DNA of 64,000 nucleotides from NCBI RefSeq assembly GCF_008709555.1, contig NZ_VYIJ01000003.1:46943-110942 (forward strand), given 5' to 3'. The notes below the pieces were generated by a model. It searched no databases, had not been told where the DNA came from, and was given only the letters and a program-made list of their open reading frames with translations. Source of the stretch: Thermoplasma sp. (GTDB lineage: Archaea; Thermoplasmatota; Thermoplasmata; Thermoplasmatales; Thermoplasmataceae). The position numbers were made by a program, and so were the translations under genes. This document shows, in pieces, positions 1 through 10,442 of the stretch (position 1 is the first letter of the stretch; every line of letters begins with the position of its first letter).

Positions 1-21
1 TCTCTCATCGAGATACGGCAG

Positions 22-843
22 TTGAGAAAGGTTTACTCAAACGGCAAGGTTGCCATAGATGGCATGAACCTTGACATACCTTCTGGAATATCGGCAATAA
101 TAGGGAGAAATGGTGCAGGAAAAACAACTCTGATGAGGATATTGTCCACTCAGCTGATGCCTACTTCTGGCAGTGTGAAGATAATGGGACTGGACATAAG
201 AGAAGATTCCTCTAGGATCAGGAAAATCGTTTGCAGCATTCCTCAGGAGGCGTCTCCCATAGGTGTACTCACACCACTGGAGCAGGTGAAGATGTATCTT
301 GTGGCAAGGGGGTTTTCCTATTCCTCAGCAGATGCCGAGGCTAGGAGGGCTCTGGATGATGTCGGACTAGGAGAGAGCATGAGGCTGCCAGCAGATACAC
401 TCTCAGGAGGAATGAAGAGAAAGATATTCGTGGCCATGGCGCTTGCATCCAGCAGCGAGATCGTGTTCCTGGATGAACCTACAACAGGTCTAGATCCGAT
501 ATCAAGATACGAAGTCTGGGCCGCCATAAGAAAGCTCGGATCGGACATTTTGTTGACAACTCATTACATGGAGGAGGCTGCATCGCTGGCATCTTACATA
601 GTGTTGGTCGATTCGGGAAGAATTATTATGGGGGGCACGCTGAAGGATCTGCTCTCGGAATTCTCCGGTAAGGTCAGGGTAGAATGCAGGAAATACCTTG
701 AGGGTTCCATGGAGATCGGTGGTATTTACATAAAATACGTGGATTACGGAGACGCTGAGAACTACGTAAAAAACGGTTGCGATGTCAAGAACATAACGCT
801 TGATGATCTGTTCATAAGGGAGAGGATAGAGCTTGAACCTTAA
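22..843 (+). CDS. ABC transporter ATP-binding protein
   Basis: Walker A GRNGAGKTT, signature LSGGMKRK, Walker B EIVFLDEPTTGLDP. Confidence 0.93.
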   Translation: MRKVYSNGKVAIDGMNLDIPSGISAIIGRNGAGKTTLMRILSTQLMPTSGSVKIMGLDIREDSSRIRKIVCSIPQEASPIGVLTPLEQVKMYLVARGFSYSSADAEARRALDDVGLGESMRLPADTLSGGMKRKIFVAMALASSSEIVFLDEPTTGLDPISRYEVWAAIRKLGSDILLTTHYMEEAASLASYIVLVDSGRIIMGGTLKDLLSEFSGKVRVECRKYLEGSMEIGGIYIKYVDYGDAENYVKNGCDVKNITLDDLFIRERIELEP

Positions 844-1558
844 ATTCATGGCGCTCTTTGCCTGGTATTATGGATTTCGTGCTGTGAGGAGGGGTCCTTC
901 ATATCTCGTATCTGCAATGAGCACACCCCTTGCTCTGCTCTTTCTCATATTCATCATCTCAAAGGGCCGGCTTCTTGACTATGCTCTCGTTGGCGGTTTC
1001 ATTGGCCTGGTATCGTCCGTATCCCTGTCCAGTGCGGGTGATGCCGCATTTCTGAGGCTTCAGCTGAGGATTCAGGATCTTTTCGTGGCCACATCAATAT
1101 CGCCCACCGATTATATGTTTGGATTGACGATGAGCTACCTCATCTTCTCCATCCCGGGACTTGTGGTATACGGTATCCTTGCTGCGGTGTTCCATGTATT
1201 CACAGTGGCAGGTGTATTCGCCCTGATAGGTATTCTTGTGATGCTGACTGTTGGAACGAGCTCGGTCTCATTCATAGTTTCCGGGATGATAAAGCATGTA
1301 CGTAATGTATGGGGCATAGCCGGTATACTCTCAGTGGTGATGACGGTGCTGCCACCGACCTTCTATCCGTATACCATAATACCGAGGCCATTTCTCTATG
1401 CGCTCTCCATATCACCAGCCACATCTGCTTCCATCATAATGCAGGGTGTGCTTGGGCTTTCCCCGATGATGATCAACATGGTGCCGATCTTCATCATTGA
1501 AACTTTGATATACGCCTTTGTCGGTCGAATAATGATCAAATGGCACTCTGAGGAATGA
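833..1558 (+). CDS. ABC-2 type transporter permease
   Basis: Multiple hydrophobic segments; overlaps the 3' end of the ATPase gene; TTG start at 833 or ATG at 848. Confidence 0.8.
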   Translation: MNLKFMALFAWYYGFRAVRRGPSYLVSAMSTPLALLFLIFIISKGRLLDYALVGGFIGLVSSVSLSSAGDAAFLRLQLRIQDLFVATSISPTDYMFGLTMSYLIFSIPGLVVYGILAAVFHVFTVAGVFALIGILVMLTVGTSSVSFIVSGMIKHVRNVWGIAGILSVVMTVLPPTFYPYTIIPRPFLYALSISPATSASIIMQGVLGLSPMMINMVPIFIIETLIYAFVGRIMIKWHSEE

Positions 1559-1649
1559 GCCGAGGTAAAAATGCATATTTTTGATTGGATTAGCTAATGT
1601 TTCACGTCCTATGGGAGAAAAATATATTACGGGGACATGATACGGGAAG

Positions 1650-2259
1650 GTGAACCAGGCAGTGGAGTTTCTCAAGATATTCATACCGCTCTTCATAGTG
1701 ATAGATCCATTCGGAAGTCTGGTCCTATTCACATCCATGACTTATAATTTCAACGAGTCATGAGAAGCTCCGCGCAACGAAGGATGCCGTTTTCTACGGC
1801 GGTATAATTCTCGTTCTATTCGCCCTGGCTGGAGAGTACATCATCTACTTCTTTGGGATATCGATAGAAGCTCTGGAGATGGCCGGAGGTATAATACTGC
1901 TGCTCATGGCTGTCGAGATGATAATGGAGGGAAACCGACCGAAATCGTCCGGATCGGAGATAGTTGACTATGATATAGGGATAGTGCCGTTTGCCACGCC
2001 TATGCTGGCCGGTCCTGGAGCCATTTCCCTGGTAATAATACTGATGAAGGGGCCGATCATAGCGAAGATATACACAATCATATCCATAGCCATCATATTT
2101 GCGATGGTTTACATTTTCTTCAAATGGTCCGCCGTCGTATCGAAGTTCATCGGAGCAAAGGTGATGAAGGCCATATCACGAATTTTTGGTTTGCTCCTCG
2201 CTGGATTTGCGATACAGTATTTCATAGACGCGATACTAGCACTTTCCATACTGAAATAG
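1650..2259 (+). pseudogene. MarC family membrane protein, apparently frameshifted
   Basis: GTG at 1650 gives VNQAVEFLKIFIPLFIVIDPFGSLVLFTSMTYNFNES then TGA at 1761; homologous reading resumes in the +1 frame (EKLRATKDAVFYGGIILVLFALAGEYIIYFFGISIEALEMAGGIILL...) and runs to 2259. Confidence 0.75.
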
Positions 2260-2334
2260 GAAATATGGTGCTTGTATAGCGTGAATCAATTGTATTTCTC
2301 CTACATCTTAGTTATGCTTCTCAGGCATAGGTCG

Positions 2335-3525
2335 TCAGTATTTTCGCAGCAGCTTGAAGTATACGAAGCCTCCGATGATCTGTATAACTCCTCCGATCTC
2401 AACTGGCAACGGTGGATAATAGTCCATGAGGTATCCAGCTATTCCCGATGTACTCTGCATTATCCTTGATGGAGCACCCTGTATGCTTGATGCGGTACCG
2501 AGATCCTCGTCTTTCACCCCCTGTATGTTCACGACATTCCTAATTGGGGTTCCGAAGCCAGCCACTATTGTTCTGATTATGTAGATGGCTGATCCAAGCA
2601 GAAATATGGGGCTTAGCGCCATGACTATCAGAAGCGTCCCCTGAAGTATTCTCGTTAAGGATCCGAAATACACGGCGCGTTCTTTCGATATGTGTATCCT
2701 GCTTGCCATCAGGGAACCGATTGCCGTGGTTATGTAAGAAAAGGTGAATACGAGTCCTATCTTCGAAGCGCTCACGCCGTACCTTATCTCGAACCATGCT
2801 GATATCAACGCCATCGAAAAACCTATGGCACTACCGTTGATGACATTGGTTATTATCACGCGTGTAGAAAACCGCATGGTTTCCCTTCTGAGGAATTTAG
2901 TGGTCTTTTTCTGTCTCTCATCCCTTCTTACCATCGAGAGCGAGGCGAAGGAAAGCAGTATAAGCAAGAATGCAACGTGATAGAGTATTTCAAAGGCCCC
3001 AATATCACCGTAGATATGCGATAGAAATCCATGAAAATAGAGCAGCAGGCTTCCGCCTATGCTGGCGATGGATGCGACAAATGTAATCTGGGCCATTCTC
3101 GCAATCCTTATGGATGGATCCCGCCAGATTCTTGCCAAATATGGCGTTATGCCAACTGAAAAAGACCCTCTCATGCCACCGGGAGCACCAGCACTGCCCG
3201 AAATGATGGTTGCAGTGATGATGAGCGGAATTGATCTGGTAAATGCTAGCATTCCGGATGCAGTCAGAGCTGGGATCTCCCCAAGCATCAGTGAATACTT
3301 GTATCCTACGCGATCTCCAAGCATTCCTATGCCTATCGTCACCGATACATTTGCAAGGGCGGTTCCAACATATATTAGGCCAACGTTGACGATGCTGATC
3401 CTGTTCACCAGCAGGTACAGCGGGAGCGATATGGCCATGAATATCAAGCCGACGCTCCTGAAAGCTCTGGAGGCCAGGATGAGCCTGAAAGATCTGGAAT
3501 AGGCGTTCTCTTCCATAAAAATCAT
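2335..3525 (-). CDS. MFS transporter
   Basis: 396 aa polytopic protein with the MFS-like motif GMLGDRVGYK. Confidence 0.85.
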   Translation of the reverse strand: MIFMEENAYSRSFRLILASRAFRSVGLIFMAISLPLYLLVNRISIVNVGLIYVGTALANVSVTIGIGMLGDRVGYKYSLMLGEIPALTASGMLAFTRSIPLIITATIISGSAGAPGGMRGSFSVGITPYLARIWRDPSIRIARMAQITFVASIASIGGSLLLYFHGFLSHIYGDIGAFEILYHVAFLLILLSFASLSMVRRDERQKKTTKFLRRETMRFSTRVIITNVINGSAIGFSMALISAWFEIRYGVSASKIGLVFTFSYITTAIGSLMASRIHISKERAVYFGSLTRILQGTLLIVMALSPIFLLGSAIYIIRTIVAGFGTPIRNVVNIQGVKDEDLGTASSIQGAPSRIMQSTSGIAGYLMDYYPPLPVEIGGVIQIIGGFVYFKLLRKY

Positions 3526-3711
3526 TTTTTAAATGATGGTTTATCAGTAAAATATATTTATAGACAGCGGTAAAGTGTATTGATTCTCGCACGAAAGACC
3601 AAAGATACGATCCAGCGAAGCGAAATGCGTTAATATGTTGTTACCGACGAGCATGCCATGGAAAGCCTGAAAGGCTAAAATAAAAATGCTTCACCGTGAT
3701 CTCCAATTGCA

Positions 3712-4773
3712 TTGAATGATGCGTATCTGAAGGTTGCATTCTTCATAAATCCGATCGCGGGATATGGGTCACTGAAGAATCTGAAGGGTTCCGATGGTCT
3801 CATGATCGATAATCCACAGGAATCAGTATCGATCAGCAGGGCCATGGATTTTCTCCGCAGACTTGATTTCTCCAAGTTTTACTTTCTTGTACCATCTGGA
3901 TATATGGGAGAAAGAGAAATATTGGGTTTGACAGATCGGTATAGAGTAACGTATAGAAGTGGGTGGCCGACGACAAGAGAGGATACCATGGGCTTCCTGA
4001 AGAACATAGATGATGCAGAGATACTGGTTTTTGCTGGAGGTGATGGCACAGCCAGGGATGTGCTGTCTGCCGGCATACGTATACCAGTGATCGGTATTCC
4101 TGCCGGTGTGAAGATGTACAGCTCAGTTTTCGCAATAAGCCCAGCGCACGCTGCTGACAGCCTGAACTCCATATCAAAGGCGAATCTAAGAACGGCAGAT
4201 GCCGAGGTCATGGATATAGATGAAGACCTTTACAGGAAGGGCGTACTTAGCGCAAGACCCTACGGATACTTGAAGGTCCCTGTGTTGAACGACATGGTTA
4301 TGTATTCTAAGGCCGAGTATGATCTGGGTGGAGTAGAGGATATAGCGGAATATATAATTGAACATATGGATGACGGTTATTACGTCGTAGGCCCTGGAAA
4401 TACATGCAAGACGATAGAAACTGAGATGGGGATAAACACAAATCCGCTGGGATTCGATATACTCAAGAATAGGAAGCTGCTGAAGGAAGACGCGGCAGAA
4501 GAGGATATATACCTTGCATGCAGGGACGGATGCCGCATCATAATATCACCAATAGGGGGTCAGAATTTCCTTATAGGGCGCGGAAACAAGCAGATATCGT
4601 CAAGGGTTCTGAAGATGATCGGTGCAGAGGACGTAATCATAGTTGCATCTCCGTCCAAGGCTGAGAACATACGTGTGCTTTATGTGGATTCAGACGTCAA
4701 TCCATGGCAGAGTGGTTATGCCAGGGTTCTTTACGGTTACGGTAAATATAAAATTGTTCCTGTGATAGTGTGA
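3712..4773 (+). CDS. ATP-NAD kinase-like protein (COG3199-type)
   Basis: N-terminal FFINPIAGYGS, FAGGDGTARDV motif, GIPAGVKMYSSVFA; TTG start assumed. Confidence 0.8.
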   Translation: MNDAYLKVAFFINPIAGYGSLKNLKGSDGLMIDNPQESVSISRAMDFLRRLDFSKFYFLVPSGYMGEREILGLTDRYRVTYRSGWPTTREDTMGFLKNIDDAEILVFAGGDGTARDVLSAGIRIPVIGIPAGVKMYSSVFAISPAHAADSLNSISKANLRTADAEVMDIDEDLYRKGVLSARPYGYLKVPVLNDMVMYSKAEYDLGGVEDIAEYIIEHMDDGYYVVGPGNTCKTIETEMGINTNPLGFDILKNRKLLKEDAAEEDIYLACRDGCRIIISPIGGQNFLIGRGNKQISSRVLKMIGAEDVIIVASPSKAENIRVLYVDSDVNPWQSGYARVLYGYGKYKIVPVIV

Positions 4774-4786
4774 CCAGAGGCAGGAA

Positions 4787-5932
4787 TTGAAGATAATTTA
4801 CTTTACTGATACGTATTATCCAACTCCAGACGGGGTATCTGTATATCTCAAAGAGGTCAAGCAGAAGCTTGAATACGAAGGACATGAGGTGATGGTCTTT
4901 TCGATCACTGGCGATCCGACAGAGCATAATGTATATGTGCCCAGATTCACGGCCCCGTTCCTGCCATACCCACAGTACAGGGTACCGGTGTCATTCATAC
5001 CGTTCTCCATTTTCAGGAGAGCGCTGGAATTCGGCCCTGATATTGTGCATCTGCACAATGCATTCTACATGAGCTCAATAGGATATCTTGTTGCAAGAAG
5101 GCTTGGCATACCCCCTGTTGCAACATTTCATACGGACGTCTCCAGGATGAGGGAGAGCATAAGGATGCCGTTGAAGGATTTCGCATTCGATCTTGGAGAG
5201 CGTTACAGTCTCTTCCTCTATAGAAAATGCAGAATGGTCATGGCGCCTAGCGATACGGTCGAGGAGTATCTCAGGAGCAAAGGCGTGAAGAATGTTGTCA
5301 CATTGCCGCTCTTCGTGGATACCGAAAAGTACACGTATGGCCCTGAAAGCAACGGGGAAAGATACATTCTGTATCTTGGCAGGATAACCGTCGATAAGGG
5401 CATTTACAGGGTGCTGGATCTTGCAGAGGCAATGAAGGGTGAAAACGTCAGATTCAAGATTGCAGGAGTTGGCCCAGAACTTGAGAGGATAAGGAGAATA
5501 GTCCGAGATCATGATATGAAGAATGTTGAGATACTGGGGTACGTTGACGATCGCGCCAAGATGGATCTGATGTCGAATGCCAGCCTCTTCGTATATCCAT
5601 CCTCAGCCGATACATTCGGGATATCTGTTTTTGAGGCACTGGCCTCTGGAGTACCTGTCATCGTATCCGACGATTTTCCGGTTAAGGAGAATACGGATGT
5701 GATATCGTATGTGCACTTTGGCGATATCAGGTCTGCGGTTGAGACAGCAAGGAGAATCCTGCACGAGGACAAAACAAAGCTTGCTGTAGAGGCCAGACGC
5801 CTGGTAGAGGAGAAATACAGTCTGCAGAGGCATATCTCCTCGCTTTTAGAGATATACGATTACATAGAATCTGAAAGAAGGAATAAGGGATCCACTGAGA
5901 AGAGGAGTGTCAACAACTCAATTTTCAGATGA
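4787..5932 (+). CDS. Glycosyltransferase family 4
   Basis: DGVSVYLKEVKQKL, HLHNAF, LYLGRITVDKGI, PSSADTFGISVFEALASGVPVI; TTG start. Confidence 0.9.
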   Translation: MKIIYFTDTYYPTPDGVSVYLKEVKQKLEYEGHEVMVFSITGDPTEHNVYVPRFTAPFLPYPQYRVPVSFIPFSIFRRALEFGPDIVHLHNAFYMSSIGYLVARRLGIPPVATFHTDVSRMRESIRMPLKDFAFDLGERYSLFLYRKCRMVMAPSDTVEEYLRSKGVKNVVTLPLFVDTEKYTYGPESNGERYILYLGRITVDKGIYRVLDLAEAMKGENVRFKIAGVGPELERIRRIVRDHDMKNVEILGYVDDRAKMDLMSNASLFVYPSSADTFGISVFEALASGVPVIVSDDFPVKENTDVISYVHFGDIRSAVETARRILHEDKTKLAVEARRLVEEKYSLQRHISSLLEIYDYIESERRNKGSTEKRSVNNSIFR

Positions 5933-5983
5933 TCTTTCATCGTTTCTCAACTGATTTATAAATGAATACTGCATGCCCCATGG

Positions 5984-8263
5984 ATGATTTCCAGGACCAT
6001 CAGAATCAGGGATGCGGATGATAAAAAACTGGCTTCGATAAGCAGAAGACTTGGGTTGGCTCTCTCTCTGGATGAGATGAAGGCTGTCAGGTCATATTTT
6101 GATAAGGTTGGACGAGATCCGATAGATGCGGAGATACATGCTGTAGCGCAGTCCTGGAGCGAACACTGTTCGTACAAGTCATCTAAGTACTATCTCAAGA
6201 AATACCTCGGATCACTGAAGACCGATTACACCATACTGGCCATGGAGGACGATGCGGGCGTTGTTGATTTTGACGGCGAATATGCCTACGTCCTCAAAAT
6301 GGAGAGTCACAATCATCCGAGTGCCGTGGAACCATACGGCGGAGCCGCAACTGGAATAGGTGGCATAGTCCGTGATGTTCTGTGTATGGGTGCGCAACCG
6401 GTTGCCCTTGTAGATTCCCTGTTTCTGGGTGACGTGTCATCCGATCGTTATGAGGGGCTCCTTTCGCCGAGGTACATTTTCGGCGGTGTTGTGGGTGGGA
6501 TAAGGGATTACGGGAACAGAATCGGAATTCCAAATGTTGCTGGTTCTCTCTATTTCGATAAACTTTACAATTCAAACCCACTGGTGAATGCAGGATGCAT
6601 CGGCATTGTCAGGAAGGATAGGATCGTCCGTTCGAAGTCCTATAAGCCAGGGGACGTGCTTGTACTCATGGGCGGAAAGACCGGAAGGGACGGCATCCAC
6701 GGCGTCAATTTTGCAAGTGCGACTCTGGGAAAGGTGACGAAGAGCAGCAGGCTCGCCATACAGCTCGGTAATCCTATAGTAGAACAGCCCATGATAAAGG
6801 CCGTGCTGGAGGCAAACGATGCGGGACTCCTGCGTGCGATGAAGGATCTGGGTGGAGGTGGGCTTTCAAGTGCAGCCACGGAGATGGTTTACGCTGGAGG
6901 GTTCGGAGCCGAGATAGTGCTTGATGAGATAAAGCTCAAGGAGTCGAACATGTCCGGATGGGAGATCTGGATAAGCGAAAGTCAGGAACGCATGCTGATG
7001 GAATGTTATCCTGAGGATGTGGATAAGATAAGGCAGATAGCGGAGAAATGGAATCTGGACTTCTCGGTAATAGGAAAGGTCACCGAGGATCGTAGGATAC
7101 GGGTATACTACAGAAACAGGAAGATAATCGACATGGACATAGAGTTTCTTGATGATTCGCCAGTTTACCAGAGACCATACAAGATCAGAGAGAGGGATAG
7201 GTCCGTGACGATACCAGAGGAGCCAGAGGATCTCAACAGCTTCGTAATGGAATTCATGGCCAGGCTGAACACCTGCGCAAGATTCAACGTTGTCAGGCAG
7301 TATGATCACACGGTCAGAGGATCAACAATAATTACACCATTCGTGGGAAGGCCGAACAGAGAGACCCATTCAGACGCCACCGTCATAAAGCCGCTTGAGG
7401 GTTCAATGCGTGGCCTGGTAATAACCTCCGGATCCAGGCCGAACATGGTCGCGGCTGATCCCTACGCTGGTACGCTCCTGACCATGGTTGAGGCCTACAA
7501 GAATATACTATCAACTGGAGGCACACCTCATTCAGTAGTGGATGCGCTCAACTTCGGGAATCCGGAACGTGAGGAGATAATGGGTCAATTCGTTGAGTCC
7601 GTGAAGGCCATAGGGGATTTCTGTAGAAAAACAGGCCTTCCAGTTGTTGCGGGCAACGTGAGTTTCTACAATGAATACAGGAAGACCGACATAATGCCCA
7701 CGCCAACAATAATGATGGTCGGTCTTATCGACGATGTGCGGAGATCGAGGACAACTTACATAAAGGGTTCTGGCAATGTTCTTTATCTTATAGGTGAACC
7801 ATGTGACAACCTCACCGGAAGCGAATACAACAGGATGCATGGTCATTCCGACGGATATCTCCCATCCCCGGATCTAGACGAACTGATGAGGATACGTGAT
7901 TTCCTATCATCCAAGAGGGATTTCATACTTTCAAGCCATGATGTTTCATCCGGTGGTCTCCTTGCTGCGCTCTCTGAGATGTCTTTTGGATCCGGCATAG
8001 GTTTTCACGCAGACCTGAGCAATGTTTCTGCTGCAAGGCCAACCGTCAAGCTGTTCTCTGAATGCGGAAACGGTATGGTTGTTGAGATACCTAGGGATAT
8101 GGAGGGTAGTTTCGTAGATGGATCTACGGAGATCAGCATAAAGCGCCTTGGTGAAACAGGTGGCGACAGGATAATAATCGACGAGGCTGGTCTGAACCTG
8201 ATCGATATCACAGTCGAAGATCTCAGAAACGCCTGGGAGCACGGTCTTGACAACTATATCTGA
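5984..8263 (+). CDS. purL: Phosphoribosylformylglycinamidine synthase subunit PurL
   Basis: AEIHAVAQSWSEHCSYK, KMESHNHPSAVEPYGGAATGIGGIVRD, KDLGGGGLSSAATEM; 759 aa. Confidence 0.96.
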   Translation: MISRTIRIRDADDKKLASISRRLGLALSLDEMKAVRSYFDKVGRDPIDAEIHAVAQSWSEHCSYKSSKYYLKKYLGSLKTDYTILAMEDDAGVVDFDGEYAYVLKMESHNHPSAVEPYGGAATGIGGIVRDVLCMGAQPVALVDSLFLGDVSSDRYEGLLSPRYIFGGVVGGIRDYGNRIGIPNVAGSLYFDKLYNSNPLVNAGCIGIVRKDRIVRSKSYKPGDVLVLMGGKTGRDGIHGVNFASATLGKVTKSSRLAIQLGNPIVEQPMIKAVLEANDAGLLRAMKDLGGGGLSSAATEMVYAGGFGAEIVLDEIKLKESNMSGWEIWISESQERMLMECYPEDVDKIRQIAEKWNLDFSVIGKVTEDRRIRVYYRNRKIIDMDIEFLDDSPVYQRPYKIRERDRSVTIPEEPEDLNSFVMEFMARLNTCARFNVVRQYDHTVRGSTIITPFVGRPNRETHSDATVIKPLEGSMRGLVITSGSRPNMVAADPYAGTLLTMVEAYKNILSTGGTPHSVVDALNFGNPEREEIMGQFVESVKAIGDFCRKTGLPVVAGNVSFYNEYRKTDIMPTPTIMMVGLIDDVRRSRTTYIKGSGNVLYLIGEPCDNLTGSEYNRMHGHSDGYLPSPDLDELMRIRDFLSSKRDFILSSHDVSSGGLLAALSEMSFGSGIGFHADLSNVSAARPTVKLFSECGNGMVVEIPRDMEGSFVDGSTEISIKRLGETGGDRIIIDEAGLNLIDITVEDLRNAWEHGLDNYI

Positions 8264-8278
8264 AGATGCGGTGGTATT

Positions 8279-8533
8279 ATGGATGAAACGGACACGATTG
8301 AAAGAACCAAATATCTCGAGGATAAGGATGTAACGGTGGTGCTGAAATACATGCTTAACTTTGATGCGGGAAGAACCTGCGGCACCATAGCAGTATATCC
8401 TGGTAGGGATGTACAAGATGACGCCTATGAGATATACATGGAGGTTCTGGATTGCAGGATGGACAGAGAACGTGTGCTGTCTGCCTTTCAGCGCGTGATT
8501 GATGAGATACGGAGAGGCGATATCGAGGTTTAA
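8279..8533 (+). CDS. Conserved small protein, unknown function
   Basis: 84 aa ORF directly downstream of purL, same strand; Archaeal coding character. Confidence 0.6.
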   Translation: MDETDTIERTKYLEDKDVTVVLKYMLNFDAGRTCGTIAVYPGRDVQDDAYEIYMEVLDCRMDRERVLSAFQRVIDEIRRGDIEV

Positions 8534-8639
8534 ATAAACCTCAAACTTTCTTTCGCATTTTCAGCGATGGCCGCGAAATAAATTCCATGAAGAATATGCA
8601 TAATTCTGCAGGAAAAGATGTCCTATAATCACCGGGATA

Positions 8640-9302
8640 TCACGTATAAACCTCAACAGTGACACGGTCACCATCATGCAGATTGAGTTCCTCACGTAGA
8701 TATTTGTCCGATATGACCTCAATGACATCTGTGTACACGGTCCTTTCAGGCATTATTACGAAGCATGGAACGCTCTGTACCTTTGCAGAAAAGGCTTTTA
8801 CCGCACCGAAGGTTCGATCCTCTGTTTTGAAACCATCTATGTGTATGCCTCTGAAACCTCTTATCTTTCTGAGTTCTGGAAGACTGGCCTGATCGACCTT
8901 TATGTTGAGTGTGCCCAGATACGGTATTATCCCAAGTTTTTCCTGAAATTGAATTATGTACTGCTTTCTTGCCACATAATACCTTCCCTCGCCCATGCCA
9001 GATGTTATGGTTCCAGCTATCACTATGTTGTTCTTTATGGAGAGTATCCTTGAGAGATCTGCAAATTCGGTGTAAAGTACATCTAATCCTTTCTCAGTTA
9101 TGTTCAGTATCTGCCCTCTCTTCGTAACTGTGCGCGTTATATAGCCATTCTTCTCCAGATCTATTATTATCCTTGAAGCTGACTGCTGGCTTATACCGAG
9201 CATATCAGCTAGCTTTGATGAGGTCAGATAAGCCCTGTTTGATGCCTCAGCGACCTCCTTTATCCTCTTTATGGCCCTGTAGTACTGATCTGAAGTTTCC
9301 AT
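8640..9302 (-). CDS. ribK: HTH domain fused to CTP-dependent riboflavin kinase
   Basis: N-terminal winged helix (LTSSKLADMLGISQQSASRIIIDLEKNGYI) followed by RibK domain (GTITSGMGEGRYYVARKQY..., LGTLNIKV). Confidence 0.92.
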   Translation of the reverse strand: METSDQYYRAIKRIKEVAEASNRAYLTSSKLADMLGISQQSASRIIIDLEKNGYITRTVTKRGQILNITEKGLDVLYTEFADLSRILSIKNNIVIAGTITSGMGEGRYYVARKQYIIQFQEKLGIIPYLGTLNIKVDQASLPELRKIRGFRGIHIDGFKTEDRTFGAVKAFSAKVQSVPCFVIMPERTVYTDVIEVISDKYLREELNLHDGDRVTVEVYT

Positions 9303-9403
9303 TTACAGGTTATTGTAGTCTCTGATTTATTCTTTTATTCCGAATCATTATATGGATCCTTTCTGCATCTCTCAAAAAAGCAAAGAACCTGGAAAATTGA
9401 AAT

Positions 9404-10392
9404 TCAGAGTTTAAAATCAACGTTATTTTGTTGTCCCAGCTTCTTCCAATCGTTGATGGAGGCCGGTTTTCCACGTAATTTCTGGATATAGTTATATGCA
9501 GACAGTGCAGCAATGGCTCCCTGACCCGCTGATATTACGGCTTGCTTGTATGGAATATTTGTTATATCGCCACAAGCAAATATACCATCAGTTATCGTTT
9601 TTCCATTTTGATCTATTACGATCTCGTTTTTTGAATTTGTAGATACGAGATTTTTGACGAATTCGATGCGCGTGGTGTATCCCATTTCCACGAATAAGGC
9701 ATCTATCTTAAGATTCTCTACAATTCCTGGTTGTATGGGATCGGAGAGGTCTACGCTTTCTAGTTTACCGTTTCCCTTTATTTTACTAATCACCCTTCTG
9801 TGTACTATTTCTACGTTGCCCAGTCTAAGAAGTGAAGTAACCTTGTCCTCATCACAAACTGGCTTTTCAGTTCTTTGGATGAGGTACACCTTTTTAGCTA
9901 TATTGGAAAGGAAGATAGCTGATTCCAATGCCTGTTCACCGACTCCAACAACAGCAGCACTCTTTCCGGCATAAAGTGGTCCATCGCAAACTGCGCAATA
10001 TGAAACTCCTCTGTTCTTGAATTCCGATTCTCCTTCAACATTCAAATCCCTTGGTATTTTACCTATTGCCAGAATTATAGAAACTGCAAGATATTCGGAA
10101 TTCTTGGTTTTGACTAGAAAGGCCTCCTCTTCTTCTTGTGAGATATGTATAACTTCATCATAGAGAAATTCAACGCCATATTTAGATGCCTGATCTTTGA
10201 TCTTGTTTACAAGTTCAAAACCGGATATTGAAGAAAAGCCAGGATAATTTTCTATACTGTCAGTCAGAAGCGCTTGTCCGCCTATATCCTTCGTTATGAC
10301 GAGACTTTTTAAATTCTGTCTTCGCAGTAAAGAGCAGAGGTTAGTCCAGCTATTCCGCCGCCAATAATTATAACATCATATTGGCTATCCAT
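9404..10392 (-). pseudogene. Thioredoxin reductase-like FAD/NAD(P)H oxidoreductase, frameshifted near N-terminus
   Basis: ATG at 10392 gives MDSQYDVIIIGGGIAGLTSALYC then EDRI-stop; the other frame continues RRQNLKSLVITKDIGGQALLTDSIENYPGF...CAVCDGPLYAGK...GIFACGDITNIPYKQAVISAGQGAIAAL. Confidence 0.85.
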
Positions 10393-10442
10393 ACCAAAGT
10401 ATGGTATTTAGATATTTATAGCTAACAAATTTTTAAATTTGT
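10389..10442 (-). promoter_or_regulatory. Promoter of the TrxB-like gene with two inverted repeats around the TATA box
   Basis: CCATAC-CAAA-GTATGG at 10389-10404 overlapping the ATG; TATA-like CTATAAATATC (minus strand) near 10408-10418; ACAAATTT-TT-AAATTTGT at 10425-10442. Confidence 0.5.

Noticed and set aside
3005-3592. 195-aa minus-strand ORF
   Set aside because: Out-of-frame shadow of the MFS gene 2335-3525.
10309-10330. Programmed -1 frameshift in the TrxB-like gene
   Set aside because: The A/T run near the stop is not in slippery X-XXY-YYZ phase; a one-base deletion is simpler.
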